Shown here: positions 10,005-23,870 of the stretch, piece by piece
How positions within the stretch are numbered: the stretch's first letter is position 1
Layout: every line of letters begins with the position of its first letter
DNA from: Phycomyces blakesleeanus NRRL 1555(-)
Lineage: Eukaryota > Mucoromycota > Mucoromycetes > Mucorales > Phycomycetaceae
Length of the DNA stretch: 64,000 bases
Direction: 5' to 3'
NCBI RefSeq assembly: GCF_001638985.1
Contig: NW_017265144.1
Coordinates: 372,001-436,000 of the forward strand
The notes under the pieces: model-generated
What the model was told of the DNA's origin: nothing
What the model saw: the letters and a program-made list of their open reading frames with translations, nothing else
The model's database searches: none
Program-made: the position numbers and the translations under genes

Positions 10005-11954
10005 ATGGAATTATCTGAACTACCATTTGAAATTCTTTTGCAAATTGCTGATAGCCTATCAACAAGAGACCGGTTGTCTTGTGCTCTAACGTGCATGGGA
10101 TGGAGATACCTGTTTCAAAGCGCTCTGTGGACAAGCATACGAACTAATGACTTTTGCAACATTAAAATACTTATCGACATTATTAAAGGTTCCAAAAATA
10201 CATTCGTATCATACGGTCTCTGGGTTTACAGTCTACGAATAGGTCATTATTATGTTGAGTCAAGAGCATCAGAGACACAATTTTCTGAATTAGTCAAATG
10301 CCTACCAAACCTGAAGCACCTGGATCTAGATGAAAGAAGCCATATATACTTTGACACAGACACAGCAAGATCAAACAAAAAATTGAATTCTCTGAAAAGC
10401 TTGAAAATAGGATATACGACAAACAAATATATACAGCCAACAAAAAACGTCTTGAAAACTATAAATGTATGTAGCATGCTTCAAAGATTAGAAATACACA
10501 GGTTCAGAAGGGGATTTCGCATGGATTTTAGTGTGGATGATTTTGACAACATGCACCAAAAATTGCAAAACTTATCGTCCTTTGGTGCTGAAATATATTT
10601 TAACCCTGACTTCCCAGCTACACTGGACAAAATTCCAAGTACAGCACCGGCTTTTGCTATTACATCTGTAGATATAAACTCGAAATTATATGATAGTGTA
10701 ATCGGGCAAGAAACTACAAATGATAATAATTGGAATCCTTTGTGGCTGTACTATTTTGGCTACAAGTATCCAAATTTGCGTTCTCTAAAGCTACATGCCA
10801 CAGATATGCGTGAGAATATAAAATATTCGAACAAGAGACAAACAATGATATCTATTTTTCAATCCAATCCAAACGCATTTCGACATCTGGAAGCATTCAG
10901 CTTGACAACCGACTGTTTTTTCGAATTTACCGACCTTATTTTGTGGGAATTGTTTTGCGCATCAAAGGTTTCTCTTAAGCACCTGGCGATAGATATAGCA
11001 TATGGCTCCTATAATTACTATTCATACCCAATCGATCTTAACAGAATTTTTCAAACGTTTTCGGAAACACTCGAGAGCTTTTCGTTTACAGGGTGTATGT
11101 ATGTCGGTAGTGGTCAAGAAATGAATTTAGACCTATCTTATTACTACCCGTTTTTGACGAACCTTTGCATCAGTAGCTGGCACATATCTCTTAATATCAA
11201 TAATCTATTGGGCAATTGTGTATCCTTTAAACAGCTGTTATTTAGCGGTGAAAAAATTACTAACTAATACAAACACAATAACTCAAGGGTTAAAGCAACA
11301 GGAGCGGAATCTCTGCCAGCATGGACTACAAAGTTTGACGCTACAACGATGCTCTGTGCCTGCTGAAATATTCAATTACCTTTCTTTCAAGTGTAAAAGC
11401 TTGGATCATATGACTTTGAATACTATATCTGTCGATGGATCTATTTGTGAGAAAACAGGGTGTTTGTTACTTACATGTTGCATGATTTTTTAAAGACTCT
11501 GGAAATCGGCCATCTTCAATACAACATATCAAACCAAACAATTAATACAACTACTTGTAGTGTTCTGACACTCCTGTCTCAATTGTACGACGCTCCATCA
11601 TTAAATGAAAAGAACAAAAAACAAAAAACGGGGATGGATTCGAAGTACCCTATAGTAGCAAGACACAATCTCAAATGGTTCTATAAGTATTGGCCTCTTG
11701 AATGCTATGTTGATTACAACATGGGAGCTTTAAAGCTTTCAAAGGAAGGAACCGATACCGCACTTGAATACTATCAAAAATTCCATTTGAACAAAGCCAG
11801 CAAGGTTTTAAAAGACAACAGATTTTATTACGGGCATGTCCCCTTAGTTAAAAGGAAATGCGAACTTAACAGAGGATACGCAGAATTGAGATTCGGCAAG
11901 ATTGAAACACCTCCTGTTATATGTCCAACAAAGTATTACTTTAGTAGAGAATAA
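10005..11954 (+). pseudogene. F-box/LRR-type gene with two frameshifts
   Basis: The first reading frame (10005-11267) encodes 420 residues starting MELSELPFEILLQIADSL with the F-box at residues 2-45 and the family motif NPLWLYYFGYKYPNLRSLKL. It stops early. The frame then shifts by one within an A run near 11252-11257, continues to about 11470, and shifts back to finish at 11954 with the usual family C-terminus. Comparison with the intact 4060 and 23871 paralogues indicates one extra base in the A run and one lost base near 11476. Both lesions are also present in the inverted copy at 21049-22998. A truncated 420-residue F-box protein could still be made. Confidence 0.82.
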
Positions 11955-12414
11955 TATAATACAGTATAAACAATGTATAAAATAAAGCAACGTCTGACGG
12001 TGTGTATGCTTTGAATATGTATAAATGATTTTGAATGTGAGGCACAGTTTGTCTAAATATCCAAATGTCTAAATGTATAATTGCATAGATATGATATTTA
12101 GTCATCGTATGATGATCACGCAGGTACCTATAATCTGACCATACAAGGATCTAACATAAGGTCAATATAAGGCGAGCGTGGTTCCTTTTTATATACGCAA
12201 TCCTGTTCAACCAATACCATATAGAGCGCAAGCTGGTTGTAAAGGTGTATACTTTGTGACACTAATGGAAAAATCGGTATTTTCATTCCACACATTGCCC
12301 TCAAAAGTTAGGGAAATGACTGACCGACAAGTATTGGTCTACATAAGGTAAACCGATTAATTTTTTACCTACATTGCTGGCATATAAGATTCTCGTTCTG
12401 AGGCAAATATATCC

Positions 12415-12445
<31 letters not shown>

Positions 12446-13818
12446 CGTAGAAGGATATATGATTTAGTAACTAAAGTTAAAAAAGAGTAAATACAATGAA
12501 ATGGAGCTACTTTTGAGTAGGCAACTTTCGAAAATTTTAATATTCATCTAAGATGCTGTGAGCCAAGACGAGTAAGAAAAGGATATGAGCAAGAGCTTTC
12601 TTTCGTATGTTATAGACATGTGTCTGAAGAACAAAGACAAAAATTCTATACTTTAATACAATAACAACGCCATAAATCATACCGGCTTTTATGCATATCT
12701 GTGGAAAAATTCTTACCAAATCAATGGCTTTGAGTATTATGACCAACTCAAAACTCACGCTACAGCCATATTAAACATATTTATCTGAATTTTGAAACGT
12801 AAGTTTAGTGAACAAAGAACATACATAGACATTATAGGGAAGTCTGAAAGGTTTAAATTCAATAAGAGTAGTAGACAATAGGTAACAGATCTTCTTCGTT
12901 TTTTTTAACGGGAAATATAACAAGTCCGGATTTATCTTATACACTTTAGAAAACCTCCTATAATAGTATCAGAAATATCGACTAGAGAATTTTATTATAT
13001 AATAGGGGGTTTCAACAGTTCTTTAAGCTTTAAAGCAGTAACCAATAATACGTAAGAGTTACTAAGTGTTTTTGAGTACCCTAAATGATTCTTTCAATTC
13101 TATTAGGCATTGTGATAATATAATATAAATTTAAAATAGTATTGAAAGAGACAAAGATATTTGCATCAAGGATTTATTAAATTTCCAAAAAAAAATTAAA
13201 TTTAAGCAAGGACGTATTATCCATATTCGGATAGTAATACTTTTATAAATGTTAAACTTTTCATTCGTTTAGATACCAAAACAACCTTGATGACCCAAGT
13301 TATATACTTTTTCAGCCAATTGGTTTCATGTATTCAGTACCAATTCTTTGATTGTATACTTTTTTTTTTACCAAAAATCAAAGGACCGGGATTTTATTTG
13401 TGCTTCTTTTGTTACAGCTATAATTTATCTTGCCTTTTAGAATATATATATAAATACATACTTAGGTGTAAAGCTATATTGAAATACTCACAATATAATT
13501 GAGAGTATATATATATACTAGAGAGGGTGTGGACTGGTAAAAACCTTTTCCGACATGAGATTTTTCTGCGTCGGTAAAAGTCTTGCTACAAGTCCATATG
13601 ACTTTTTAAAACAACGCCGCCAAATGCCTCGGTTTGAGAGGCCAGAATACTGTGAGGGTACCATATGACTGCTTAATGACTTTCCATATCTCCCGGAGAA
13701 AGGCGCATATATATTTATATTTTTTTAAAAAAAAGGTTAAATTGGTTTCGATTGACATTCTCCAGAAGTCTTAATTACACTCATTCTAATACAAATAAAG
13801 ATTATCAATTTTCATTAA
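11955..13818. other. intergenic; mostly within the inverted duplication
   Basis: No gene is convincingly supported. The interval includes a TA microsatellite (12420-12446) and a 73-codon minus-strand ORF (12537-12758). That ORF is preserved only because the whole segment is duplicated. Possible splice-like signals lie around it (GTGAGT, CCACAG, TTCAG on the minus strand) but I could not build a gene. Confidence 0.45.
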
Positions 13819-14236
13819 ATGGGTATCAAATTATCTCCTGCTGGAAGAAGGTAAAAAGACAAAAAGAAGAACAAGAGAAGAAAGCAATGACACAATAAAA
13901 TTATATACCTGGATTCCACAAATACATTCATTTTACCATTACCATTCATTACCTTTTTTTTATTGTGAATGTATTGTAGGCTCACAACTGTCATTGTAGC
14001 CGCACCAATTATGGTGGCTACCACTTGGATTCTTTACAAGAGACGTAAGTTATACGAAAAGCTTTTATTAACTTTTTTTTGTAAAAAAAAAAAAGAGAAA
14101 TGATTTTAAAATATTAATACACATAATTTACTGTTATATACAAGTTGTCTTGGGTGAAGAGAGACGTGTCTCTGATGGGCGTGCTATTCGTCCTATGGGT
14201 GTAAGAGAAAGAGACGCAAAGGATCAATTGAATTAA
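13819..14236 (+). CDS. small single-span membrane protein, 3 exons
   Basis: Exons 13819-13850, 13980-14044 and 14145-14236 join in frame to give 62 residues ending at TAA. Intron borders are GTAAAA...TGTAG and GTAAGT...CAAG. The N-terminus MGIKLSPAGRR is followed by one hydrophobic span, about residues 13-30 (TTVIVAAPIMVATTWILY), then a basic and acidic tail (KRLVLGEERR...). The layout suits a small mitochondrial or endomembrane protein with one transmembrane helix. I do not recognise the family. The gene is convergent with the methionyl-tRNA synthetase gene, 216 nt away. Codon-periodic sense across three exons with consensus splice sites is the main support; no single exon is long enough to be found as an ORF. 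Confidence 0.72.
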
Positions 14237-14452
14237 AGAGGACTTTATATATATATATATAATAAGATAACGTATATATCCATATTTAAACATAGAATTA
14301 TGAAAACCAAACATAAATTTGACGTATTAACATATACATATGTATCTAAAGGAAGGAATTACTTGTGTATGTGTATGTATTGTTATTATTTTTATTATTA
14401 TTATTATTGATTTTTCTCTCTTGAAAACAATGAAAAAAAAGAGAGCATTAAT

Positions 14453-17191
<2,739 letters not shown>

Positions 17192-17276
17192 CGTGGAAAT
17201 AGAATGATTATTTCTTTATCTTTATCTTCCTCTCTTTTTGCATAGAATTTTACAACCCGGTCGAAAATCTAATATT

Positions 17277-17322
17277 TTTTATTTTATTTTATTTTATTTT
17301 ATTTTATTTTATTTTATTTATT
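17277..17322. repeat. TTTTA pentanucleotide microsatellite
   Basis: About eight consecutive ATTTT/TTTTA units lie 5' of the synthetase gene. This is a simple repeat with no evident function. Confidence 0.9.
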
Positions 17323-17659
17323 TTAATTTCTTTTGCCAGGCCCATGGATTTTTAAAGCCAAAAACCTAAAAACCAAAAATAGGGCAAAACTGTATTATGG
17401 CCTTGTGCCCCCCAATACACTCCGACAGTTTTTTCTTAAAAAAAAAGTGCTACTTTCCCCAGAAACTTACACCTTATTTGCTTGTTCTTTTGCAAAAGCT
17501 TTTCTTCTTACAACTCAATCGCTCGGGTCATCAAGAAATAAAGCTAACTCAAAGTGTATGTCCAAGACGAAAGCTACCAGAGCTCGATTGTTACAGCTTT
17601 ATTGGGCTCTATAAACCAAATAATACATGCTCAGCTCTGATTGCAAACCACATGAGCAT

Positions 17660-17890
17660 TCCTTAGACAACCATCAAAAGCATTTTAAGCGTCAAGAAAC
17701 TACTTTGAAAAACCAAACCAAGGAAAGGCCCGGACCTAAACCCAATTTAATGCTGAATATTTTCAAGGCTTATATTGTTTAGAATTGGAAAGCAACTTAA
17801 TCAAAACGTTTTGGACACTCTGGTGTCAAGTATACCCGATAGAGTCAAAGCCAGGATTAAGACTCATAGTAAGCACTGCGTATATTGAAA
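17660..17890 (+). pseudogene. Tc1/mariner transposase C-terminal relic
   Basis: Three short blocks in different frames match successive landmarks of Tc1-type DDE transposases: DNHQKHF around 17666 (second catalytic Asp region), GPDLNPI around 17731 (the SPDLNPIE region) and a C-terminal NQNVLDTLVSSIPDRV ending at a TGA near 17890. Frame changes and stops between the blocks show the gene is dead. Sequence from about 17370 to 17660 may be a more decayed upstream part. The identification rests on the order and spacing of motifs. Confidence 0.62.
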
Positions 17891-18683
17891 TTTTACCCCT
17901 TTTTTTCTACAATGTATATACATACTATTTGGTCATCTTCCTGAGAAGCTATAGCATAACGAAGTTGATGTATGATTTATTAGGAAGTAGAAATTAAAAG
18001 TCTCGTCGATAATTTCGTACGTGGGAGTGTTGTAATTATTTCTCTCTCCAAAAAATATAAAAGTTATTATGATCGAAGGGAGTCTCTCAATTATATATAT
18101 ATATATATCCTTGATAATATAAAACGACACAATGCTATTGAAGGTGCTAGGACAGATAGTCAGGACAAGGCCTACAAAAACAAACCTTATCTCTACTTTC
18201 TTCCTGGAGAGATTAAATATCATATGTGTATTACAGGAAAGGATGGAACCGGGCTGTTTAATAAGTGAAAGTAAGAAAAAAGAGGTATGTTAATATTAAT
18301 ATTTTCTTATTAAAAAAGAAAAAATTCAGTACGCACTCACTATTGTGTCAATAGTGATCTTATGTTAGATGCTTGTATGGTCAGATTATTTATACTTGTA
18401 AGATAATCAAACGGTGACTAAGTATCATATTTATGTAATTATACATTCTTATTAAAATAAGCCACTTCTCTTATTTACTTGTTTATTCTTTAGATTGCTT
18501 ATGGAAACTAATCATGGTTGCTACTGTCGCTGATAGTATTCTTTTGAGTCTTTCTCTCTCAAACAAAGCATTAGAAGGAAAATAAAAGTTAGCGAATCAA
18601 GATGCTATAACTATGTAATATGTTAATAGCGTGTGTTTGTGTGCGTGTGTTCCTCTCAATGTATGGCTTGCACTCAAAATAAT
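17891..18683. other. intergenic with old duplicate flank
   Basis: No gene is supported. The part around 18350-18470 resembles 20840-20930 (flank of the 21049 pseudogene) at lower identity than the adjacent pseudogene sequence does. This marks it as an older duplicate. Confidence 0.5.
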
Positions 18684-19557
18684 TTATACATATTCAAAGC
18701 ATACACACCGTCAGACGTTGCTTTATTTTATACATTGTTTATACTGTATTATATTATTCTCTACTAAATTAATACTTTGTTGGACATATAACAGGAGATG
18801 TTTCAATCTTGCCGAATCTCAATTCTGCGTATCCTCTGTTAAGTTCGCATTTCCTTTTAACTAAGGGGACATGCCCGTAATAAAATCTGTTGTCTTTTAA
18901 AACCTTGCTGGCTTTGTTCAAATGGAATTTTTGATAGTATTCAAGTGCGGTATCGGTTCCTTCCTTTGAAAGCTTTAAAGCTCCCATGTTGTAATCAACA
19001 TAGCATTCAAGAGGCCAATACTTATAGAACCATTTGAGATTGTGTCTTGCTACTATAGGGTACTTCGAATCCATCCCCGTTTTTTGTTTTTTGTTCTTTT
19101 CATTTAATGATGGAGCGTCGTACAATTGAGACAGGAGTGTCAGAACACTACAAGTAGTTGTATTAATTGTTTGGTTTGATATGTTGTATTGAAGATGGCC
19201 GATTTCCAGAGTCTTTAAAAAATCATGCAACATGTAAGTAACAAACACCCTGTTTTCTCACAAATAGATCCATCGACAGATATAGTATTCAAAGTCATAT
19301 GATCCAAGCTTTTACACTTGAAAGAAAGGTAATTGAATATTTCAGCAGGCACAGAGCATCGTTGTAGCGTCAAACTTTGTAGTCCATGCTGGCAGAGATT
19401 CCGCTCCTGTTGCTTTAACCCTTGAGTTATTGTGTTTGTATTAGTTAGTAATTTTTTCACCGCTAAATAACAGCTGTTTAAAGGATACACAATTGCCCAA
19501 TAGATTATTGATATTAAGAGATATGTGCCAGCTACTGATGCAAAGGTTCGTCAAAAA
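18684..19557 (-). pseudogene. third, partial copy of frameshifted F-box gene
   Basis: This minus-strand segment is nearly identical to the 3' third of the 10005 and 21049 pseudogenes, including both frameshifts. Visible differences include one Pro-to-Ser codon near the C-terminus and loss of the last few codons through an early stop. It is cut off at 19557 by the run of N, inside the coding region. Its downstream flank (before 18684) is diverged, so only the gene segment was recently copied or converted. Confidence 0.85.
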
Positions 19558-19657
19558 NNNNNNNNNNNNNNNNNNNNNNNNNNNNNNNNNNNNNNNNNNN
19601 NNNNNNNNNNNNNNNNNNNNNNNNNNNNNNNNNNNNNNNNNNNNNNNNNNNNNNNNN
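19558..19657. other. assembly gap of 100 N
   Basis: Exactly 100 unknown bases lie between two members of the same near-identical repeat. This is a typical scaffold gap placeholder and its true length is unknown. Confidence 0.99.
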
Positions 19658-20557
19658 AATTGGTACTGAATACATGAAACCAATTGGCTGAAAAAGTATA
19701 TAACTTGGGTCATCAAGGTTGTTTTGGTATCTAAACGAATGAAAAGTTTAACATTTATAAAAGTATTACTATCCGAATATGGATAATACGTCCTTGCTTA
19801 AATTTAATTTTTTTTTGGAAATTTAATAAATCCTTGATGCAAATATCTTTGTCTCTTTCAATACTATTTTAAATTTATATTATATTATCACAATGCCTAA
19901 TAGAATTGAAAGAATCATTTAGGGTACTCAAAAACACTTAGTAACTCTTACGTATTATTGGTTACTGCTTTAAAGCTTAAAGAACTGTTGAAACCCCCTA
20001 TTATATAATAAAATTCTCTAGTCGATATTTCTGATACTATTATAGGAGGTTTTCTAAAGTGTATAAGATAAATCCGGACTTGTTATATTTCCCGTTAAAA
20101 AAAACGAAGAAGATCTGTTACCTATTGTCTACTACTCTTATTGAATTTAAACCTTTCAGACTTCCCTATAATGTCTATGTATGTTCTTTGTTCACTAAAC
20201 TTACGTTTCAAAATTCAGATAAATATGTTTAATATGGCTGTAGCGTGAGTTTTGAGTTGGTCATAATACTCAAAGCCATTGATTTGGTAAGAATTTTTCC
20301 ACAGATATGCATAAAAGCCGGTATGATTTATGGCGTTGTTATTGTATTAAAGTATAGAATTTTTGTCTTTGTTCTTCAGACACATGTCTATAACATACGA
20401 AAGAAAGCTCTTGCTCATATCCTTTTCTTACTCGTCTTGGCTCACAGCATCTTAGATGAATATTAAAATTTTCGAAAGTTGCCTACTCAAAAGTAGCTCC
20501 ATTTCATTGTATTTACTCTTTTTTAACTTTAGTTACTAAATCATATATCCTTCTACG

Positions 20558-20588
<31 letters not shown>

Positions 20589-21048
20589 GGATATATTTGC
20601 CTCAGAACGAGAATCTTATATGCCAGCAATGTAGGTAAAAAATTAATCGGTTTACCTTATGTAGACCAATACTTGTCGGTCAGTCATTTCCCTAACTTTT
20701 GAGGGCAATGTGTGGAATGAAAATACCGATTTTTCCATTAGTGTCACAAAGTATACACCTTTACAACCAGCTTGCGCTCTATATGGTATTGGTTGAACAG
20801 GATTGCGTATATAAAAAGGAACCACGCTCGCCTTATATTGACCTTATGTTAGATCCTTGTATGGTCAGATTATAGGTACCTGCGTGATCATCATACGATG
20901 ACTAAATATCATATCTATGCAATTATACATTTAGACATTTGGATATTTAGACAAACTGTGCCTCACATTCAAAATCATTTATACATATTCAAAGCATACA
21001 CACCGTCAGACGTTGCTTTATTTTATACATTGTTTATACTGTATTATA

Positions 21049-22998
21049 TTATTCTCTACTAAAGTAATACTTTGTTGGACATATAACAGGAGGTGTTTCA
21101 ATCTTGCCGAATCTCAATTCTGCGTATCCTCTGTTAAGTTCGCATTTCCTTTTAACTAAGGGGACATGCCCGTAATAAAATCTGTTGTCTTTTAAAACCT
21201 TGCTGGCTTTGTTCAAATGGAATTTTTGATAGTATTCAAGTGCGGTATCGGTTCCTTCCTTTGAAAGCTTTAAAGCTCCCATGTTGTAATCAACATAGCA
21301 TTCAAGAGGCCAATACTTATAGAACCATTTGAGATTGTGTCTTGCTACTATAGGGTACTTCGAATCCATCCCCGTTTTTTGTTTTTTGTTCTTTTCATTT
21401 AATGATGGAGCGTCGTACAATTGAGACAGGAGTGTCAGAACACTACAAGTAGTTGTATTAATTGTTTGGTTTGATATGTTGTATTGAAGATGGCCGATTT
21501 CCAGAGTCTTTAAAAAATCATGCAACATGTAAGTAACAAACACCCTGTTTTCTCACAAATAGATCCATCGACAGATATAGTATTCAAAGTCATATGATCC
21601 AAGCTTTTACACTTGAAAGAAAGGTAATTGAATATTTCAGCAGGCACAGAGCATCGTTGTAGCGTCAAACTTTGTAGTCCATGCTGGCAGAGATTCCGCT
21701 CCTGTTGCTTTAACCCTTGAGTTATTGTGTTTGTATTAGTTAGTAATTTTTTCACCGCTAAATAACAGCTGTTTAAAGGATACACAATTGCCCAATAGAT
21801 TATTGATATTAAGAGATATGTGCCAGCTACTGATGCAAAGGTTCGTCAAAAACGGGTAGTAATAAGATAGGTCTAAATTCATTTCTTGACCACTACCGAC
21901 ATACATACACCCTGTAAACGAAAAGCTCTCGAGTGTTTCCGAAAACGTTTGAAAAATTCTGTTAAGATCGATTGGGTATGAATAGTAATTATAGGAGCCA
22001 TATGCTATATCTATCGCCAGGTGCTTAAGAGAAACCTTTGATGCGCAAAACAATTCCCACAAAATAAGGTCGGTAAATTCGAAAAAACAGTCGGTTGTCA
22101 AGCTGAATGCTTCCAGATGTCGAAATGCGTTTGGATTGGATTGAAAAATAGATATCATTGTTTGTCTCTTGTTCGAATATTTTATATTCTCACGCATATC
22201 TGTGGCATGTAGCTTTAGAGAACGCAAATTTGGATACTTGTAGCCAAAATAGTACAGCCACAAAGGATTCCAATTATTATCATTTGTAGTTTCTTGCCCG
22301 ATTACACTATCATATAATTTCGAGTTTATATCTACAGATGTAATAGCAAAAGCCGGTGCTGTACTTGGAATTTTGTCCAGTGTAGCTGGGAAGTCAGGGT
22401 TAAAATATATTTCAGCACCAAAGGACGATAAGTTTTGCAATTTTTGGTGCATGTTGTCAAAATCATCCACACTAAAATCCATGCGAAATCCCCTTCTGAA
22501 CCTGTGTATTTCTAATCTTTGAAGCATGCTACATACATTTATAGTTTTCAAGACGTTTTTTGTTGGCTGTATATATTTGTTTGTCGTATATCCTATTTTC
22601 AAGCTTTTCAGAGAATTCAATTTTTTGTTTGATCTTGCTGTGTCTGTGTCAAAGTATATATGGCTTCTTTCATCTAGATCCAGGTGCTTCAGGTTTGGTA
22701 GGCATTTGAATAATTCAGAAAATTGTGTCTCTGATGCTCTTGACTCAACATAATAATGACCTATTCGTAGACTGTAAACCCAGAGACCGTATGATACGAA
22801 TGTATTTTTGGAACCTTTAATAATGTCGATAAGTATTTTAATGTTGCAAAAGTCATTAGTTCGTATGCTTGTCCACAGAGCGCTTTGAAACAGGTATCTC
22901 CATCCCATGCACGTTAGAGCACAAGACAACCGGTCTCTTGTTGATAGGCTATCAGCAATTTGCAAAAGAATTTCAAATGGTAGTTCAGATAATTCCAT
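21049..22998 (-). pseudogene. F-box/LRR-type gene with two frameshifts, inverted copy
   Basis: This copy matches the 10005-11954 pseudogene. A 420-residue first frame (22998-21736) carries the F-box and central repeats, then come two further frames (21785-21510 and 21543-21049). The same extra A and the same missing base are present, so the lesions predate the duplication or were spread by gene conversion. The only protein change seen in the first frame is Val to Phe near residue 98. Confidence 0.82.
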
Positions 22999-23057
22999 GT
23001 TGAAATTTTATGAAAAGAAAGAAAGAGAGATAGAGAGAGGTTAAACCCGACTATATT

Positions 23058-23094
<37 letters not shown>

Positions 23095-23181
23095 GACAGT
23101 AAAAATTAAAGTCGTCATCTAGAAGAAGAGGATAAACGCTGCGCCAAACTGATAATGTGAGTTACAATTTCTGGCTACATA

Positions 23182-23199
23182 TGAATCATGGAGGTAACC
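23182..23199 (-). promoter_or_regulatory. conserved upstream block of the F-box family
   Basis: The minus strand reads GGTTACCTCCATGATTCA 201 nt upstream of the ATG at 22998. It is the duplicate of the block at 9822. The larger spacing comes from the expanded TA run. Confidence 0.5.
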
Positions 23200-23870
23200 A
23201 TAAAGATGTACAAGACGCAGTCAGTTTTTTACACAAAAATAATCAAATATAAAGGATACAGCTAGTACACAGGCAGTGTCGAAAGAGCATGCTCATGTAT
23301 GAATATATTCAAGATCAAATTGTTATATTCAGTTCAGGCTGCTGCATTTTTATTTTTAATTGTATTAAAAGCATTATACCTTGAATATCTAACAAAGTAA
23401 AACCTTGTTAATTCGGTTTTTGTAACACATTCTCCTTTTTTTAAGTGTGGACAAAAAAGAAGACAAACTAAGGAAAATAGAAATGAATAACAACCAATCG
23501 AAGGCAACCTTGTTCCCGAGTGCAACTACAGATGTTCTATTTTACAATATATCAATAATAGCCACAGAACAATTGAAGAGTGCACAAGAAGAGTTCATTA
23601 ATTTACGCTGTAACCTAGAAAGTTGAGACATCCACTCCAAGATAGCGTAGTTATTACTTTAGTATCATATTAATGGCTTGGCGACTATAAATTCGATTTT
23701 TTTTTTAGATTTTGTGCCTTGGTTTATGATTCTGCTCATCCGCAGCTCATATCTTGTCTTTGTATACTCACCGTTAAAATCACGCCATGTAATTTGTATA
23801 AGTTTTTTTCTTCTTACTTTCTTTTATATTTTATTGTAATTTCAAAAGAGCATAATATATATCATATTCT

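Larger units (their letters stand above)
9471..13345 (+). repeat. left arm of 3.9-kb inverted duplication
   Basis: This segment is repeated in inverted orientation at 19658-23553 with very few differences. One is a Val/Leu-type codon change to Phe in the F-box pseudogene, and another is a longer TA run in the right arm. The outer border (about 9470) falls inside sequence that still shows older, weaker similarity to the other locus. The inner border (13345) coincides with the assembly gap on the other side. The two arms are separated by about 6.3 kb containing the methionyl-tRNA synthetase gene. Confidence 0.9.
19658..23553 (-). repeat. right arm of 3.9-kb inverted duplication
   Basis: Reverse complement of 9471-13345 with more than 99 percent identity as judged by eye. 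The length difference of about 20 bp is explained by an expanded TA run near 23059-23093. It begins exactly after the N gap. Beyond 23553 the two loci remain alignable but at clearly lower identity. Confidence 0.9.

Noticed and set aside
11218..11493. Separate small genes at 11218-11493 and 11460-11954 (and mirror copies)
   Set aside because: They are the continuation of the F-box gene after frameshifts and align collinearly with intact paralogues.
12537..12758. 73-codon minus-strand ORF repeated at 20245-20466
   Set aside because: It is conserved only because the whole 3.9-kb segment is duplicated. The hydrophobic, low-complexity product has no recognisable features.
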